A stretch of DNA of 64,000 nt from Tubulanus polymorphus (lineage: Eukaryota > Nemertea > Palaeonemertea > Tubulaniformes > Tubulanidae), in contig NC_134034.1 of NCBI RefSeq assembly GCF_964204645.1, forward strand, positions 10,039,414 through 10,103,413, read 5' to 3'. The notes under the pieces are model-generated. The model was not told where the DNA came from. It saw only the letters and a program-made list of their open reading frames with translations, and searched no databases. The position numbers and the translations under genes are program-made. Below, in pieces: positions 46,656 to 58,977 of this stretch (positions are counted from its first letter, which is position 1; each line of letters begins with the position of its first letter).

Positions 46656-46944
46656 TTAACCCTTTCAGTGCGTCTACACCGCAGTGCAGTGTATGAATCG
46701 GTGATGGATTTTGCTAGTACACCGCACTGCGGTGTATTGATGTAATTAGTAATTATCTCCCTTGAAAGATGGCAGCACCTGTCAAACATAGTGAAATATT
46801 AGTAACTAACAATACACCGCACCGCAGTGTAGACACACTATAGTGGTATTCCCGTTATTCAACACACTAGGGTGGAATTTTTCAAAATTTTCAAATTATC
46901 TCCAGCACTATAGGTTATTGATTAGTCGGCACTGAAAGGGTTAA
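46656..46944. mobile_element. TTAA-flanked MITE, copy 2
   Basis: Full-length copy, opposite orientation to 27086-27365, from 'ttaaccctttcagtgcg' to 'cggcactgaaagggttaa'. It ends 276 bases before the ATG of the next gene, within its likely 5' UTR intron. Confidence 0.85.
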
Positions 46945-47219
46945 CATGCAACAAGTTTATCGTCGTATTATGTACGATAAAGAATTTCTCGGTGTTTTCG
47001 CTACTTTACAAAGTAAAACGTTCGCCATGAATGTAGCCTCTCCGCAAATTTTCATTGAATATCTTAACTCACAGAACCAAACCTTAACGCAGAGAACTGC
47101 TCAACCGGATCCGCGATCATCATCTAGACCTTATCCCGTGTTTCGATATTTTTCTTTCAGGCATAATTGGAGAGTCGCGATCGTCCGACTTCTCTCAATT
47201 CGAGTGAAAATTCGTAAAT

Positions 47220-50200
47220 ATGTCCGTTTCGAAGAAGGATATGAAAGATGTGGCCGACATGGTTAAACATAAATTGTAAGTTAGGTTTTTTTTTGATACA
47301 GCTCTTCGATAAAAATGATTTTCGATGAAGAAAAAATGATGAATATATCGTAACATTTTAAACCGGGAAGAATTTAAATGATTTGCTCAGGGGTAATTTT
47401 TTGCGTTATAACATGGACAAATCAGGTAAAAGTCAGGGAATTGCTCAAAGGTTTGTTTGAGTTAACCAGTGGATAGTTGACATAGTGGCAATTAAAAGTT
47501 CATTGTTACTATGGCATCTATCCACTGGTTATCTTCAACCAACTTTCGAGCAACTGACCCCAGGGAATTTGTAAATCAGCGGAAAATGGCCACCCTGATG
47601 ATGCGATATGGCGTAAAAGATTTAAAATTGTTCGTGAAGTTTTTTTGTTTTTCCATAATCAGGGAACTGTATTTCAACGAAGAAGTGCGAGCCGGCCGTT
47701 TTCATTCCAAGGGCAAATTTGTCACCACTCCTCGCATGGTAAGTAAGGGAAACATGAAACCATCTCTAGAAAGAGTAGAAACGATGATTTATTGTCGTAT
47801 AAAGTGGTCAACCCTTTCAGTGCGTCTATACCGCAGTGCTGTGTATGAATCGGTGATGGATTTTGCGAGTACTCCGCACTGCGGTGTATTGATTTAATTA
47901 GTAATTAGTAATTATCTCTCTTGAAAAGTACTAGTAACTAATGATACACTGCGCTGCGGTGCAGACGTATTATAGTGGTATTCCCATTATTCAACACACT
48001 GGGGTGGAATTTTTAAAAATTTTCAAATTATCTCCAGCACTAAAGGGTATTGATTAGTCAGCACTGAAAGGGTAAAGCGTGATGAACTTTGCTCGTACAC
48101 TGCATCACGGTAACTAGCAGCTAGTTTTTATCTCTGCTCATCTCTCAAGATGGCAGCACTTTCAATCCTTGTAAAATATTGCAAACTAGTGATACACCGC
48201 TCTGCAGGGTAGATGCACTAAAGTGATATGTCCGTTCTTTCATCGCACTGCAGTGGAATTTTCCGAAATTTTCAAATCATCCCCAACACTCATAAGGTAG
48301 TCGGCACTGAAAGGGTTAATAACGTTCGAGGGCCTCATCAACGCAAGCGTTCGTTTGAGGTTTTTGGTTTTTTTACGCGGTTGCGTTTCGTTGTTTTGCA
48401 GCATCAGTACGATTTCGTGTATAAAGTCATCGAGCGAACCGAATTAGAAAACGTTCATCACCTGAAACGTCGTAAACTGAAACAGCAACGAGAAGAAGAG
48501 GAGAAGGCGAAAACTCATTCTCAAAATGGCAAAAGGTAAAGATTTCGAATTAGACCGAAGCCTGCAGTCTTTTAATCGATTCGCAAAGATTTTTGTTGAT
48601 TTCGCGTCCTTACAGGGTTCTTACAAACCAGGGCAATCAGGAATTCTGGACTAGGGATTGCTTACACAGGAAAAAGTCTAGGAATTTGAATTTTTGGTGT
48701 CTTGTTGTTCTTGCTGGTGACGAGTACCACAATGAACCTCTTGATAAGAAACAGCCCATACTGAGGATATCTTAATAATTGATAAATCCGGGAATTCTCA
48801 AGTCAGGGAATTTTTGGTGTCTTGTTGTTCTTGCTGGTGACAAGTGGCACGAGGAGCTCTTAATAAGAAACAGCCCTCACTGAGGATAATATGATTTGAT
48901 AAGGGAATTTGAATTTTTGGTGTCATGTTGTTCTTGCTGGTGAGGAGTACCACAATGAACCTCTTGATAAAAAAAACAGCCCTCACTGAGGATATCTTAT
49001 AATTTAATCAGGGAATTATAGATCATAATGGTCAGGAAAATATCGCGGAATTTCGGATTCCCTGACCTGTTAGTACCCTGAAGTCACTATTCTAGATTTG
49101 ATCCAAGTCCGAGGATGTTGTGGTCGTTTATATTCACAATTAGATTCCTCAGGAAGTTTCTCTAAATGTTCCCTCAATCAAACGGTCGGGATTTCAATCA
49201 AAACTTTGCGATTATTTTCTCTTATTGAGTCTATTTGTCTGTAATTCAGAAATGCGTCTGTCGCCGCCGTCACTCCGTCTGTGAAGAAAAAACCGGATCG
49301 AATCGCGTTACAAAGAGACGTCGACAGACTGACCGAACAAGCAAATCAATACATCGTAAGCATTTTACCACGTCCTTTCGTAAAATATGCCTGCCTTCAT
49401 AAATAACCCTACGACATCATCAAATTGTCTACGAGTGATTTTATGTTAGACTCGTCCAAAAACGATCGCTGCCTCTAAAAATCCCCCATATGAGATCAAT
49501 GATATCCGAATTGAATTGGAATTCAAGCAGATTCAGGGGCGAAATATCAAATGGATACCTAAAAGAGTTAAGATTCTTCAGCTTCCAAAAAAGATGTGTT
49601 TATGTTCTGCGATGAATTTTTTTTTCGGGGTGCCCTTTTATTATATGATATGCCCTATTAAGGTGGTGTACCACTCCCTGAATCAGATCCTAGATTCGTT
49701 TATTTCGATAAATTATACGATATATTGTTAAATAAATTGAAAGACCGAAAATATCCCTTGACTTCTCGAGCGAGTTACTATAGGCGTATAAACGTGTTTT
49801 CGAAGTATAATGTATTTTACGATCTCCCGATGTTTTTTCCGTAGAGCGAAATACCGTTGAAACGTCTGCAGATTCTACACCGTTACCGACCGACTCGCGA
49901 GTGCGACGATACCGTTTCGAACGGCAAAGTTCACAACTACGTTCGCCACGTCGGGTGTTCGTTGAACACCGATAAATACATCGAGTTCTACATGAAAGAA
50001 GGTCAGTCGGAGTTCATTTGATTTCGCCTTTTGAGCTGTGATCTCCTAAAATGAAAAAAAAATTTAAATTCTTACGTTGCTCTTCCATAAGAGATGCTCC
50101 CTCCTAAATTCCCAGTTGACGTTATCAATTGATCTATAGACACTTAGATGGCTTTGATCCATGATTATTGCTAAAATAACCTATGACATCATCATGATGT

Positions 50201-51293
50201 AATTGAATTTGAAAAGAAAATCGTCGGTATTTTATAGGTCTTGGAACAGGGAATCCTAGTAAAAGTGGACGCCTACAAAGACTACAAAATCCATCGAAGG
50301 TTCGTCCATCATCTTTGATGATCCTTTCGGACATGCATGTCTGTCTTTATTTTCATGCTGTGTCTTGCTTGTTTTCCAGAGTGCCACCAGTCCTAGACAA
50401 CAACAGAAACCACCTGTTGATAAAAAACCACCGCATTTCGTCAAGTAAGTTTCATTTGTTGCGTGTTTTTTCAAATGGAAAGATGGTGGTACGAAAGTTG
50501 CTGGATAGTGTAGAATTATGTAACCTATGCTTACGAATACTTCGCAAAAGTCTCTGCCCTTATTTAATGTTGCTATCGAAAGAAATCCTAATAGTACAAT
50601 AACCACAACGTGGTGAACCGATAACAAGATAAAAACCCACTAAGTACGAATTAAAATCGAGAATTTATTTATTCAAAAATTCTAAATAAAAAGACACGAC
50701 ATTTTGATCTCACACCTGACGATGATGTCCAGGTTTCGTTGTATAAAACAACTCCCTAGGTCTACATAACTTAAATATGTTAAGACCATTATCATTTACG
50801 TTGCACAGAATTAAGAACGTTTCATCATCTCGTTCGGGCTAGAATTCGAGATTATGATTTATAGAATTGTAAGTTTGATTATCAAACTTTATTTATCTAT
50901 ACGAAGGCTTCATTTGATACTTACAGGTCACTGACTAGCGAAGATCTGAAGAGTAACGCGTCGAAAGAGATGACTAGTCCGCGTTCGAGGAAAAGCAGCG
51001 TCCAATCAAACCACCAGACCGAAACGGCGGTTAAAAGCGACGACGCGGCATGCCACGAAGCCGACGTTCCCGAAACCGCTGAGACGGATTCGACGGAGCG
51101 TGAGGATACTCAGGAATCCGGCGAACAAGAAGTATCCGCCGAGAGTCGAAAAGTGGACGTCGTGTTAGGGGTTGAGCGTGATCCTCCGATGAAGGGCGAC
51201 GACGCAAATTCAGTCACCTCAAAGCGTAGTGACGTTGAGATAAGCGTCGAAAGTTCCGGAAATTCTGTGAAATCTGGTGACAAAAATCAGGTC

Positions 51294-51346
<53 letters not shown>

Positions 51347-54300
51347 CAGTGTGCCTGAAGTAGAAGAAAAAGCAGAAGAACGCGTTATAGAAGTCACGAT
51401 CACTAGTCGGGAGAGATCCCAAAGTTCCGCATCGGACGCATCCGCGAAAAAAGGAGAAATGAAAGACAAGGTCGAGAAGGAAAATTCGGGGCGAGCGAAG
51501 AGACATAAATCGCGGAAGATCAGCCAATATTCGACGAGTTCTTCGTCATCGTCGAGTCGGAGAAATTCCGATCGAAGAAAATCGTCTCCGATCGGAGAGA
51601 ATGACGTGAAGAGAAATTCCGTTTTAAAGACCGTTGAGAACGACGCGATCAGCGATGATGGGCATGTTTTCCACGCGTCGACACGAGAGGGCGAAGATGC
51701 GATCATCGCGATCGCCGACGGACGATCGGTGAAGAGTCGCTCGGACTCATCGTCGAAGTTGTTGGAGTCGAGCGTTTTTTCGGATGACGAATGGTCCGCG
51801 GGCGACGAATCAACGGAGAAGACCGACGGAGAACGACAGCCGCGATCCGTCGTTAAAATCGTCGATATTTCGAACGACGGAAAAGTTTCCGCCAACGAAA
51901 AAGAAAAGGATTCGGCCGCCAGTTCTTCGGCGATGGACCGATCTTCTTTGGGCGTCGAAGCGGAGATGTCGCAGACCACGGTCGCTGAAGTCCATCCCGT
52001 TCGAATCGAGGAAGACAAGGACAACTCCGATGCAGAGTCAGTCGCGTCATCGCGGAGCAATCGGTCGTCCGTTTCGTGGAAAAGCACGACAAGTATTTCA
52101 TCGAAATCATCCTCGTCATCGTCGTCGTCTGAGGCATCAACGGAACCGCTTTTGTTTCCGCGTCGCCAACTGTCTTTGTTGGTCGATAACGATCGCGCGA
52201 CGAACGACGACGCCAGTTCGACAGTTGCGAAGGTCGTCGGTGATACAGGCGAAACGAATGAGCGTGATAAAAATGATGGAGATACAGTCGTTAAAAAGGA
52301 CGTTGAAATAGTTGAGGAGAAAGATGAAAATGATGAGGAAGCAGTGGTAAAAAATAATGAAGAAATAGTCGAAGAAAAGGAAAGAATCGTTGAAAAGGAT
52401 GAATTGATAGAAGAGGATATTCTTACTTTGGAACACGTCGCGCCCGAAAGGAGTGAGGTTAAAGATGGAAACTACATGGATCAGTTGGATGTCGAATGCG
52501 CTGTCGAACTGGATTCGTTATTTGATGAAAATGATCGCGATCATGATGATAAAATTCTTGAAGATACAACTGTGACTAATCGTATTGATGATGATGCGGC
52601 GATTGTAGGTTGTATCGATGAAGATGCTGGAAGTCCAGACGCGAGCGATCGCGGACAACCCAATGCGAAGATAGAATTTTCGCTCGGTGTGTCTGTCGGT
52701 ATGGACGACGATGGTCGAATTCCGCATTCAACGCTGTCTTCATCCAGCGACGATAATTCTGAATATAGCAGCGACGAGTCGAGCGTAATCGAAGAAAAGC
52801 TGCAAGAACCAACGATCGAAGCTACTGGTGACCGAGAAAATAGCGAACTCGTAGTTCCAAATTACAGCGATGAAGCTTCAATCGAGATTCGAGAAAACTT
52901 TGAAGAACCAATAATAGAGGCTCCAGATATTCCAGGAAAAAGTGAACTCGCAGCTCTGAATTATAGCGATGAAACTTCAATCGAGATTCGAGAAAGCTTT
53001 GAAGAACCAATAATTGAGGCTCCAGATACTCCAAAAGAAAGTGAACTTGCAGCTCTGAATTATAGCAATGAAACTTCGATTGAGATTGAAGAAAAGCTTG
53101 AAAGTCCTACGATCGCTGCTTGTGTCAGTGATGATTCCGATGATAAAGATAATTTCAATGCTCCAATTTATAGCAATGAAACTGCAATTGAAGAAAAGTT
53201 GGAAGGTCCAACACTCAGTACTTCGGTAAATGAGGATTACCAAGAGAGTCGGCTTATTGCTCCAACTTATGGCAACGAGACTTCGAATGAAATTGAAGAA
53301 AAGTTGGAAGGCTCTTTTACTGCTACTGTGACTGATGGGTCCCAAGCAAGTCGGCTTGTTGCGCCAACTTACAGCAATGAAACTACAATTGAAGGGGAAC
53401 CGCAAGAACGACGATCTGTACCTGCTCCTACTTACGATAATGATATAGAAACTCATGGTGAACTTGTTGCTCCAAGCTACAGCAATGAGCCTAACAAAGA
53501 ACATGGAGAAAATTTCGATAAACCGATGCTCACAACTGTTTCCGATTCTAATGAAGTTGTAATTTCAGTTCGTGGAGACTCAAAAACTGTTGAAGGAAAG
53601 CAATCGGAATCGAACCTTGTCGCTCCAGTTTACGATAACAGTCGTGCTGACGACTTGAACACTTTCTCGAGAATACCCGAAGAAAAGGATTCCGATGTTC
53701 TGACGTCGGACACGAGTTCTTATGTGTCTTCGAATTCCGATTCAGAAACTACGAAGCCGCCATCAGTGCAGCTTGAAATCTCGGGCATGGAAGACCGTGA
53801 AAAGGAAAGCGAGAAGGAAACTAATGACGAAGAGGTTGAGAGAAGAAGGTTGAGAGAAGAAACCGAAAGAAAGCACGAACAGTACGGATTCGGACGGATG
53901 AGATTCAGGGGTGAGGCAACGCTGATTCCGGCTAGAAAAGAAGACTCGGAAACTGATAAAGCGGGAGATGTAAATGTTGAGACAAAGCTCGTTGAAACGA
54001 AGGTGGAAAATGTAGAAGAGAAAGATAACGCGGAACCGGTGTCGTCCGGTGCGCGATTAGATGAAGAAAGCGGAAATCTAGAACTGGATAGAAAAGAAGG
54101 AGTTGAAGTTGTTACAGGTTTTGGCGTCGATGCCGGAGTAGAAATTAACGTTAACAAAGAGGAATATAATGGAAACGAAGCTAATTTCGAGTATCGACAG
54201 CCGAGTCAATGCCCGACGGGGGAAATCGAGCAGAATTGGCAAGTCAAGACCAGCGATGACCAGGAATTTCCTCAAGAAGACTCGAAGATATTCAGCGAAG

Positions 54301-54959
54301 AAGAAAAAGATGTCAACGGATTAGACGACGGGGAACGAGTGGAAGAAGATGGAAAATTGATCGAACATTCGGAAAACGGTGACGAATTCGACGACAGGAA
54401 TCATCACAGGACGCGCGGATTCTTTCGCGACGACTCGTCGTTGAGCAGTCAGTCGACTCTAACGGTCAGCAGTAAGATGAGCGATATAAGCGATGAGGAT
54501 GATAGCGAAGATGACAACAAATCGGTTGATTTCGATGTGCCGCGAATGTACGAAGCGCGCGATGATGACGAAGAGAAGCGAAGCGATTCGTCGCCGACGT
54601 CGTCACCTCCTCAGATTTCATCGTTTTCCGTCGTTAGCGATGAAATCGTTCATAGAAATGCCGGCCCGCCGACGCGAACTCCAGTCAGTCCGCCTACCCC
54701 ACCTCCGGTCCCCGGCGAAAATCATACGCGCCAATATCGATTGCCAGCGCCTCAACCACCGCGAGCGCCAGGTGCCCCGCCGCCTCAAATGCCCACGCCG
54801 ACCCCATCGAGCATTGGTGGTGCGCCCAGTCCACCGCCATCGCCCAGAGATTCACCACCGCGCGTACCGACTCCATCCTCGAGCCCATCCCCGCCACCGA
54901 GCTCGGCTGATCTCGAAATCAAAGCGGCCACCATGCTGGAGAGTATGTACGCTAATTAG
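47220..54959 (+). CDS. Unrecognised 1562-residue acidic, Ser/Pro-rich protein
   Basis: Eight exons: 47220-47275, 47663-47738, 48402-48535, 49250-49355, 49845-50001, 50238-50299, 50380-50444 and 50927-54959. Phases 2, 0, 2, 0, 1, 0, 2 all match. I do not recognise it. The N-terminal ~200 residues look globular or helical (KHKLELYFNEEVRAGRF, QYDFVYKVIERTELENVHHL, then a basic-acidic helix, then YRPTRECDD and HVGCSLNTDKYIEFYM) and are the best search target. The rest is low-complexity: poly-Ser at about 343-359, acidic Glu/Asp/Ser stretches, eight or so degenerate repeats at about 840-1080 (core APNYSDEASIEIRENFEEP), and a proline-rich tail (TPVSPPTPPPVPG) ending in a short helix (EIKAATMLESMYAN). 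A Glu-rich cytoskeletal or ciliary protein such as ERICH3 is a weak possibility. Start: first ATG after the acceptor at 47161. Confidence 0.75.
47808..48319. mobile_element. Two adjacent diverged copies of the TTAA MITE
   Basis: One copy runs from 'caaccctttcagtgcg' (about 47808) to 'gcactgaaagggtaaa' (48075). A more decayed one runs from 48076 to 'ggcactgaaagggttaa' (48319). Both lie in intron 2 of the 47-55 kb gene. Their end-to-end position suggests one inserted next to or into the other. Confidence 0.75.
48680..49030 (+). repeat. ~110-bp minisatellite, three copies
   Basis: Unit 'gaatttttggtgtcttgttgttcttgctggtga..gagtaccacaatgaacctcttgataagaaacagcccTcactgaggatatct' (in parts) in intron 3 of the 47-55 kb gene. 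Two to three further copies lie downstream at 55080-55300. Confidence 0.85.
50590..50740. repeat. Half copy of a fold-back element
   Basis: 'gataaaaacccacta...agaatttatttattcaaa...cacctgacgatgatgtcc' matches the left half of the complete element at 62320-62553. Intron 7 of the 47-55 kb gene. Confidence 0.6.
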
Positions 54960-57900
54960 ATGCCTTTGAAGGACAGCTCATTAAGTGGCTATGATCGCGC
55001 ACATATTCCAATTTCCAGGGTTCCTGACTGCAGGTCACGGAAAATCAAGGAAGTATGGTTTGATTTTTCGTGGAATTCTTGTAACAATTCTTGACTTCAC
55101 GGATGTGATGAGTGGCACAAGGAACCTCTTGATAAGAAACAGCGCTCACTGAGGATATCCGATAATTTGATCAGGGAATTTGAATTTTTTTATTTGAATT
55201 TTCGGTGTCTTGTTATTCTGGCTGGTGATGAGTGTCACAAGGAACCTCTCGATAAGAAACTACTCTCACTGAGGATATCTTGAAATTCAATCAGGCAATT
55301 TTTGGTCAAAGGGTCAGGGAAAATCAGGGGGTAATTTCGGGGAATTTTGGTTTCACTGATCTGTTAGAATCCTGAACTTCAGATATGGCACAAGATGTAT
55401 TTTATCATGTCATTTCGGATGTACGTCCACATCGTATTTGTGATTTTAAAAGGTTGTGATTTTTGTGATATATTTTGCTCACAGGAGTGCGTGCGTGTAC
55501 TTGCTCTGCGTGTTTGCTCAAGAACGATAATGGAGTCTATGCAAACTTTTTTATTGTACTCGTATACAATGTTCACGTGAATTCATTAAAATTGAATGTG
55601 CTCCCATTGTTTCTATAACCACAGTTCCACGGTTGCCTTTTCTAATTCGACTCTCTTAAAAGCCCGACGCGCGTGCGACAAAACGTCTGTTTCATCAAAG
55701 AATGACATAACACGTTTTTCACGAAACGTTTTGCATAAAAGTTTTACCCGCAAGGGATCATTCATTTATTACGTACGCATAAAATTTGAATTTTTCAACC
55801 CCCCTCCCCCTATGTACGCAAAATCGGCCATTTTTTCATATACATTAAGCATAACAGTACGAAATTGCACTGACCCCTCCCCCTCCCCTAATGCGTACGT
55901 AATAAATGAATGACCCGCAAACGAAAATAAAAAACGTCCAACACACGGCAAAACTAAAACACATCATCCAAAACGTTTTTTCCATGCCGTGTGCGTTGAA
56001 CGAAACGAAAACAGATCGAAAATGTTTTTCACAGGAAAAAAAAACATTTTCTACTGGCTTTGCACACCGCGGATTTTATTAGGTTTTTAAGTTCCGACCA
56101 AACGTTTTCTTGCTTTTATCCGACTGTGGATTTAAAATCAAGAGTCAAAGTTCGACTGGTAGTTGTGGAAATGGTTCTTTGATGGACGTGGAAACGTTGG
56201 CTTATTTATGTTTAAGTGTATACCTATTGTAGGCATGTTATCCTACGTGTAGCTTGTTATGTTGCATTTTATTTATGTATTGAGATTATTTTAATAAGTT
56301 TCTTTTTGTAAACTGTAACTGTAAACTGATTCGGTATGTGTTACTTTGAGAGTTTGTACATATGTATCTAACATACTGGATTTATAGACATATAAATCCA
56401 TAAAATTAACTTTAAAATCTTTATTAGACTGCTGAGCTGAGATTGTATGATTTATTAAGGATAATCTGAAATTATTTAAGATTCAACCCTAATGCAAATA
56501 ATCTGCACGAGACATTTCTGATTGAAAATGAACTACAAACACTAGACATTTGACATTATCAGCAGACTTTCAACAACTGATCATCCACACTTCACTCCAT
56601 GAGTTCAGGACTTCACCGGAAACATTTTTAAATGAAAAAATTCCAAAAAATAGACTAGTGGTGTCTAGGCTACCGTGACCTATATTGTAATTCAAATGCC
56701 TTATATTATGTAGCCTAGGTATATTTGAAATTGTTTAATAAGGTACTGGTAGTAATAATTTTTAACGTCATTTATGTATGCAGGCTCTTTCCATTGAATC
56801 AGGAATGGATTTTTTTTTTGGGGAAATTTGGAAAGTTGCCTCACGATGAAACAGATGCCTTAATGAATGAACGATAAGTCTGTGATAATGTATGAAAAAT
56901 ATTGCACAGTTAAGTTTTGAGAATCAAGTTTTGATATCTTATACATGTATTCGCTATTGTTAATCGAATTAATTACCTATTGTTTATTATGCGATAAAAT
57001 TGAGAATATTCCGTCCTGAATAAGATTATTATCTTACCATTGGTTTTCGAGATGTTTTGTTTCAACAAAAATAAATTATTGATCTGCTTTCATGACAGAC
57101 GATGATATAAAAATGTGATACGTTTGTTAGTCTCTTAAGGAAAACCCGTTCAAACTGTTAATCTGCGTTCGAGCCAGGGGTAGATCCAGGGCCTCATTTT
57201 GAAGAACCATGTCACGATCCCAAAAGGGCTGCACTATGATGTCGATACAATCCCGCCAGGCCTCTCATGCATGATAAAAATCTCGAAATGAAATTTAAAA
57301 AAAAAACACGTGATGTTCAAATATTTTTTCAGCTTTTTTCGCAATTTTTATTGATTGATAAATATCAAAGCTACAGCAGTTTAATAGTTTAATACATGAT
57401 TGTTGCCACGCGAGCCGGCGACAGATTCCACAAGGTTAACTAATGATATTAATGATGATCATGATGATCGCGACCTTACTCACAAGTTCTTCTTAACTTC
57501 AACTTAAAACAGATTTAAACACTCCTGATTTTGTAGGCGACTACACAAAACTCCGCTTAAGTCGGATCCGATTTACTCGGAGATAACTGTTTAACTCGAG
57601 AGATGTTTGTCAAAACATTTTGATGACACTAAAATATATTGAGCTGGGAAGTCGGACAAAATCTTGCGGTCCCAAAAGCTGAGCGGAGTCTACTGTATAA
57701 GGGTCAAAGGAATTAAGCAGTTCAACCATGGACTGTAAAACGATGAGTCCATCGTAGAACCACCTCAGATATTGCGATTTAATCAGTTTTTTTCAAACCT
57801 AGAATTTGGGCCGAAAAATCACTATTTTATCCTGAAAAATGAACGACACCTTATTTCTCCTAATTGGCCGGGTCACTTCCATAAACTGCTATAAAATTTG

Positions 57901-58977
57901 TAATCAGTTCATTTCTATAACTGCCGGGTCTGTTATCATAAGCTTGATCATGATTTTTTTTTAAAGTTATGTACATGGCAGATAGGCGGCCGACTGGGTC
58001 AACTTCTAAACTCAGCAGAAATGAGGGAACGAGGTGTCAATTTTTCTACAGCGCCTACCAGTTATAACGAACATATTTTCTGGTCCTCTGAAGTTTGTTG
58101 CATTAACGGGGTGGGTTCCGCTGTAGCTAAATTACAGGCTTCCACCAATAAAGTTCTTACTAATTAGAACTTGATGGTCGAATGTAGCTATACACTAGCC
58201 CTATACATACATACATACATAAATATTCACACATGAAATTGAAGAGTTTTAAAATATTAGCTAAACATAGTGACACCTAAGTTAAGTGTAAGCCAAATTG
58301 ATAACATAGACAAGTAATTCTTTACACACTCATTACCTAAACAACTAGGCTAAACAAAAATGAAACCTTGTCTCTCCGCAGCGGCCGGGTCATTTTTGTA
58401 AAATTTGATAAAATTTCTAAACAGTTCATTTCTATAGCGGCCGGGTCTGTTATGGTAAAATTGATCACGATTTTAAAAAATATTTAATGTATAGGGTAGA
58501 TAGGCGGCCGGCCGGGTCAACATTTAAGTTCAGCAGAGCGGAGAAACAAGGTATCAATTTTTTTTAGCCTAACTAACTACTGTGCTAATTAAATCTTGGT
58601 GGTTGAAAAATAAATGTCAGAAAAAGTTCGACTCGGGGGAAGCTCTTACTTTACCCCATGATTAGCAATTAATTACAAGACTAAAGCAATACGCAAAATC
58701 TATAGAAAATATAAAATCCCCCGAAAACAACAAAAAAGAAATTACCAGGAAATCCTTTTTTTCAGTTAAATTCTGTCGTTACTTTTATAACAGCATCCAA
58801 TTGGAATATCACAAATCAGGTTCCTACAGATTGGTCGTTCCTAGATATAAGGCTTTGTCGAGGAGTTTTAAAGGAGAAAATTTCAAATTTCGAGGAAGCG
58901 TCTGCATCACTTTCATATCCCGATTATGAAATCTATTCTAAGGAATCAAGCAGTCGAAGGGACCCACTACAAAATTT
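54960..58977. other. Intergenic region between convergent genes
   Basis: No gene supported. Contents: 110-bp repeat copies at 55080-55300, a MITE at 55754-55914, a reverse copy of the ~97-bp repeat at 56530-56625, a unit related to the 60-bp shugoshin minisatellite near 57676-57700 ('gagcggagtctactgtat'), a unit of the 33.8-kb repeat at 58050-58130, a short 'catacatacatacata' run at 58205-58220, and an imperfect duplication of about 150 bases built on 'cggccgggtc' at 57860-58030 and 58380-58560. Confidence 0.5.
55754..55914. mobile_element. MITE with 'gggatcattcatttatt' ends, copy 1
   Basis: About 160 bp with terminal inverted repeats ('gggatcattcatttattacg' against 'cgtaataaatgaatgaccc') and internal 'gtacgcaaaatcggccatttt'. 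Copies at 59930-60087 and 33295-33416. Confidence 0.8.

Larger units (their letters stand above)
43254..47160. other. Region between divergent shugoshin and the 47-55 kb gene
   Basis: Holds the fold-back at 43491-44038, a tandem duplication of about 30 bases at 44810-44868 ('tttgttccgcgtgtgtccgt'), a candidate untranslated exon ending at 45022, and the TTAA MITE at 46656-46944. Nothing else supported. Confidence 0.5.

Noticed and set aside
51219-54897. Minus-strand frames over the acidic protein exon, including a poly-Leu one
   Set aside because: Mirror of (AGC)n poly-Ser and acidic codons; the plus frame is continuous over 4 kb and spliced in phase.
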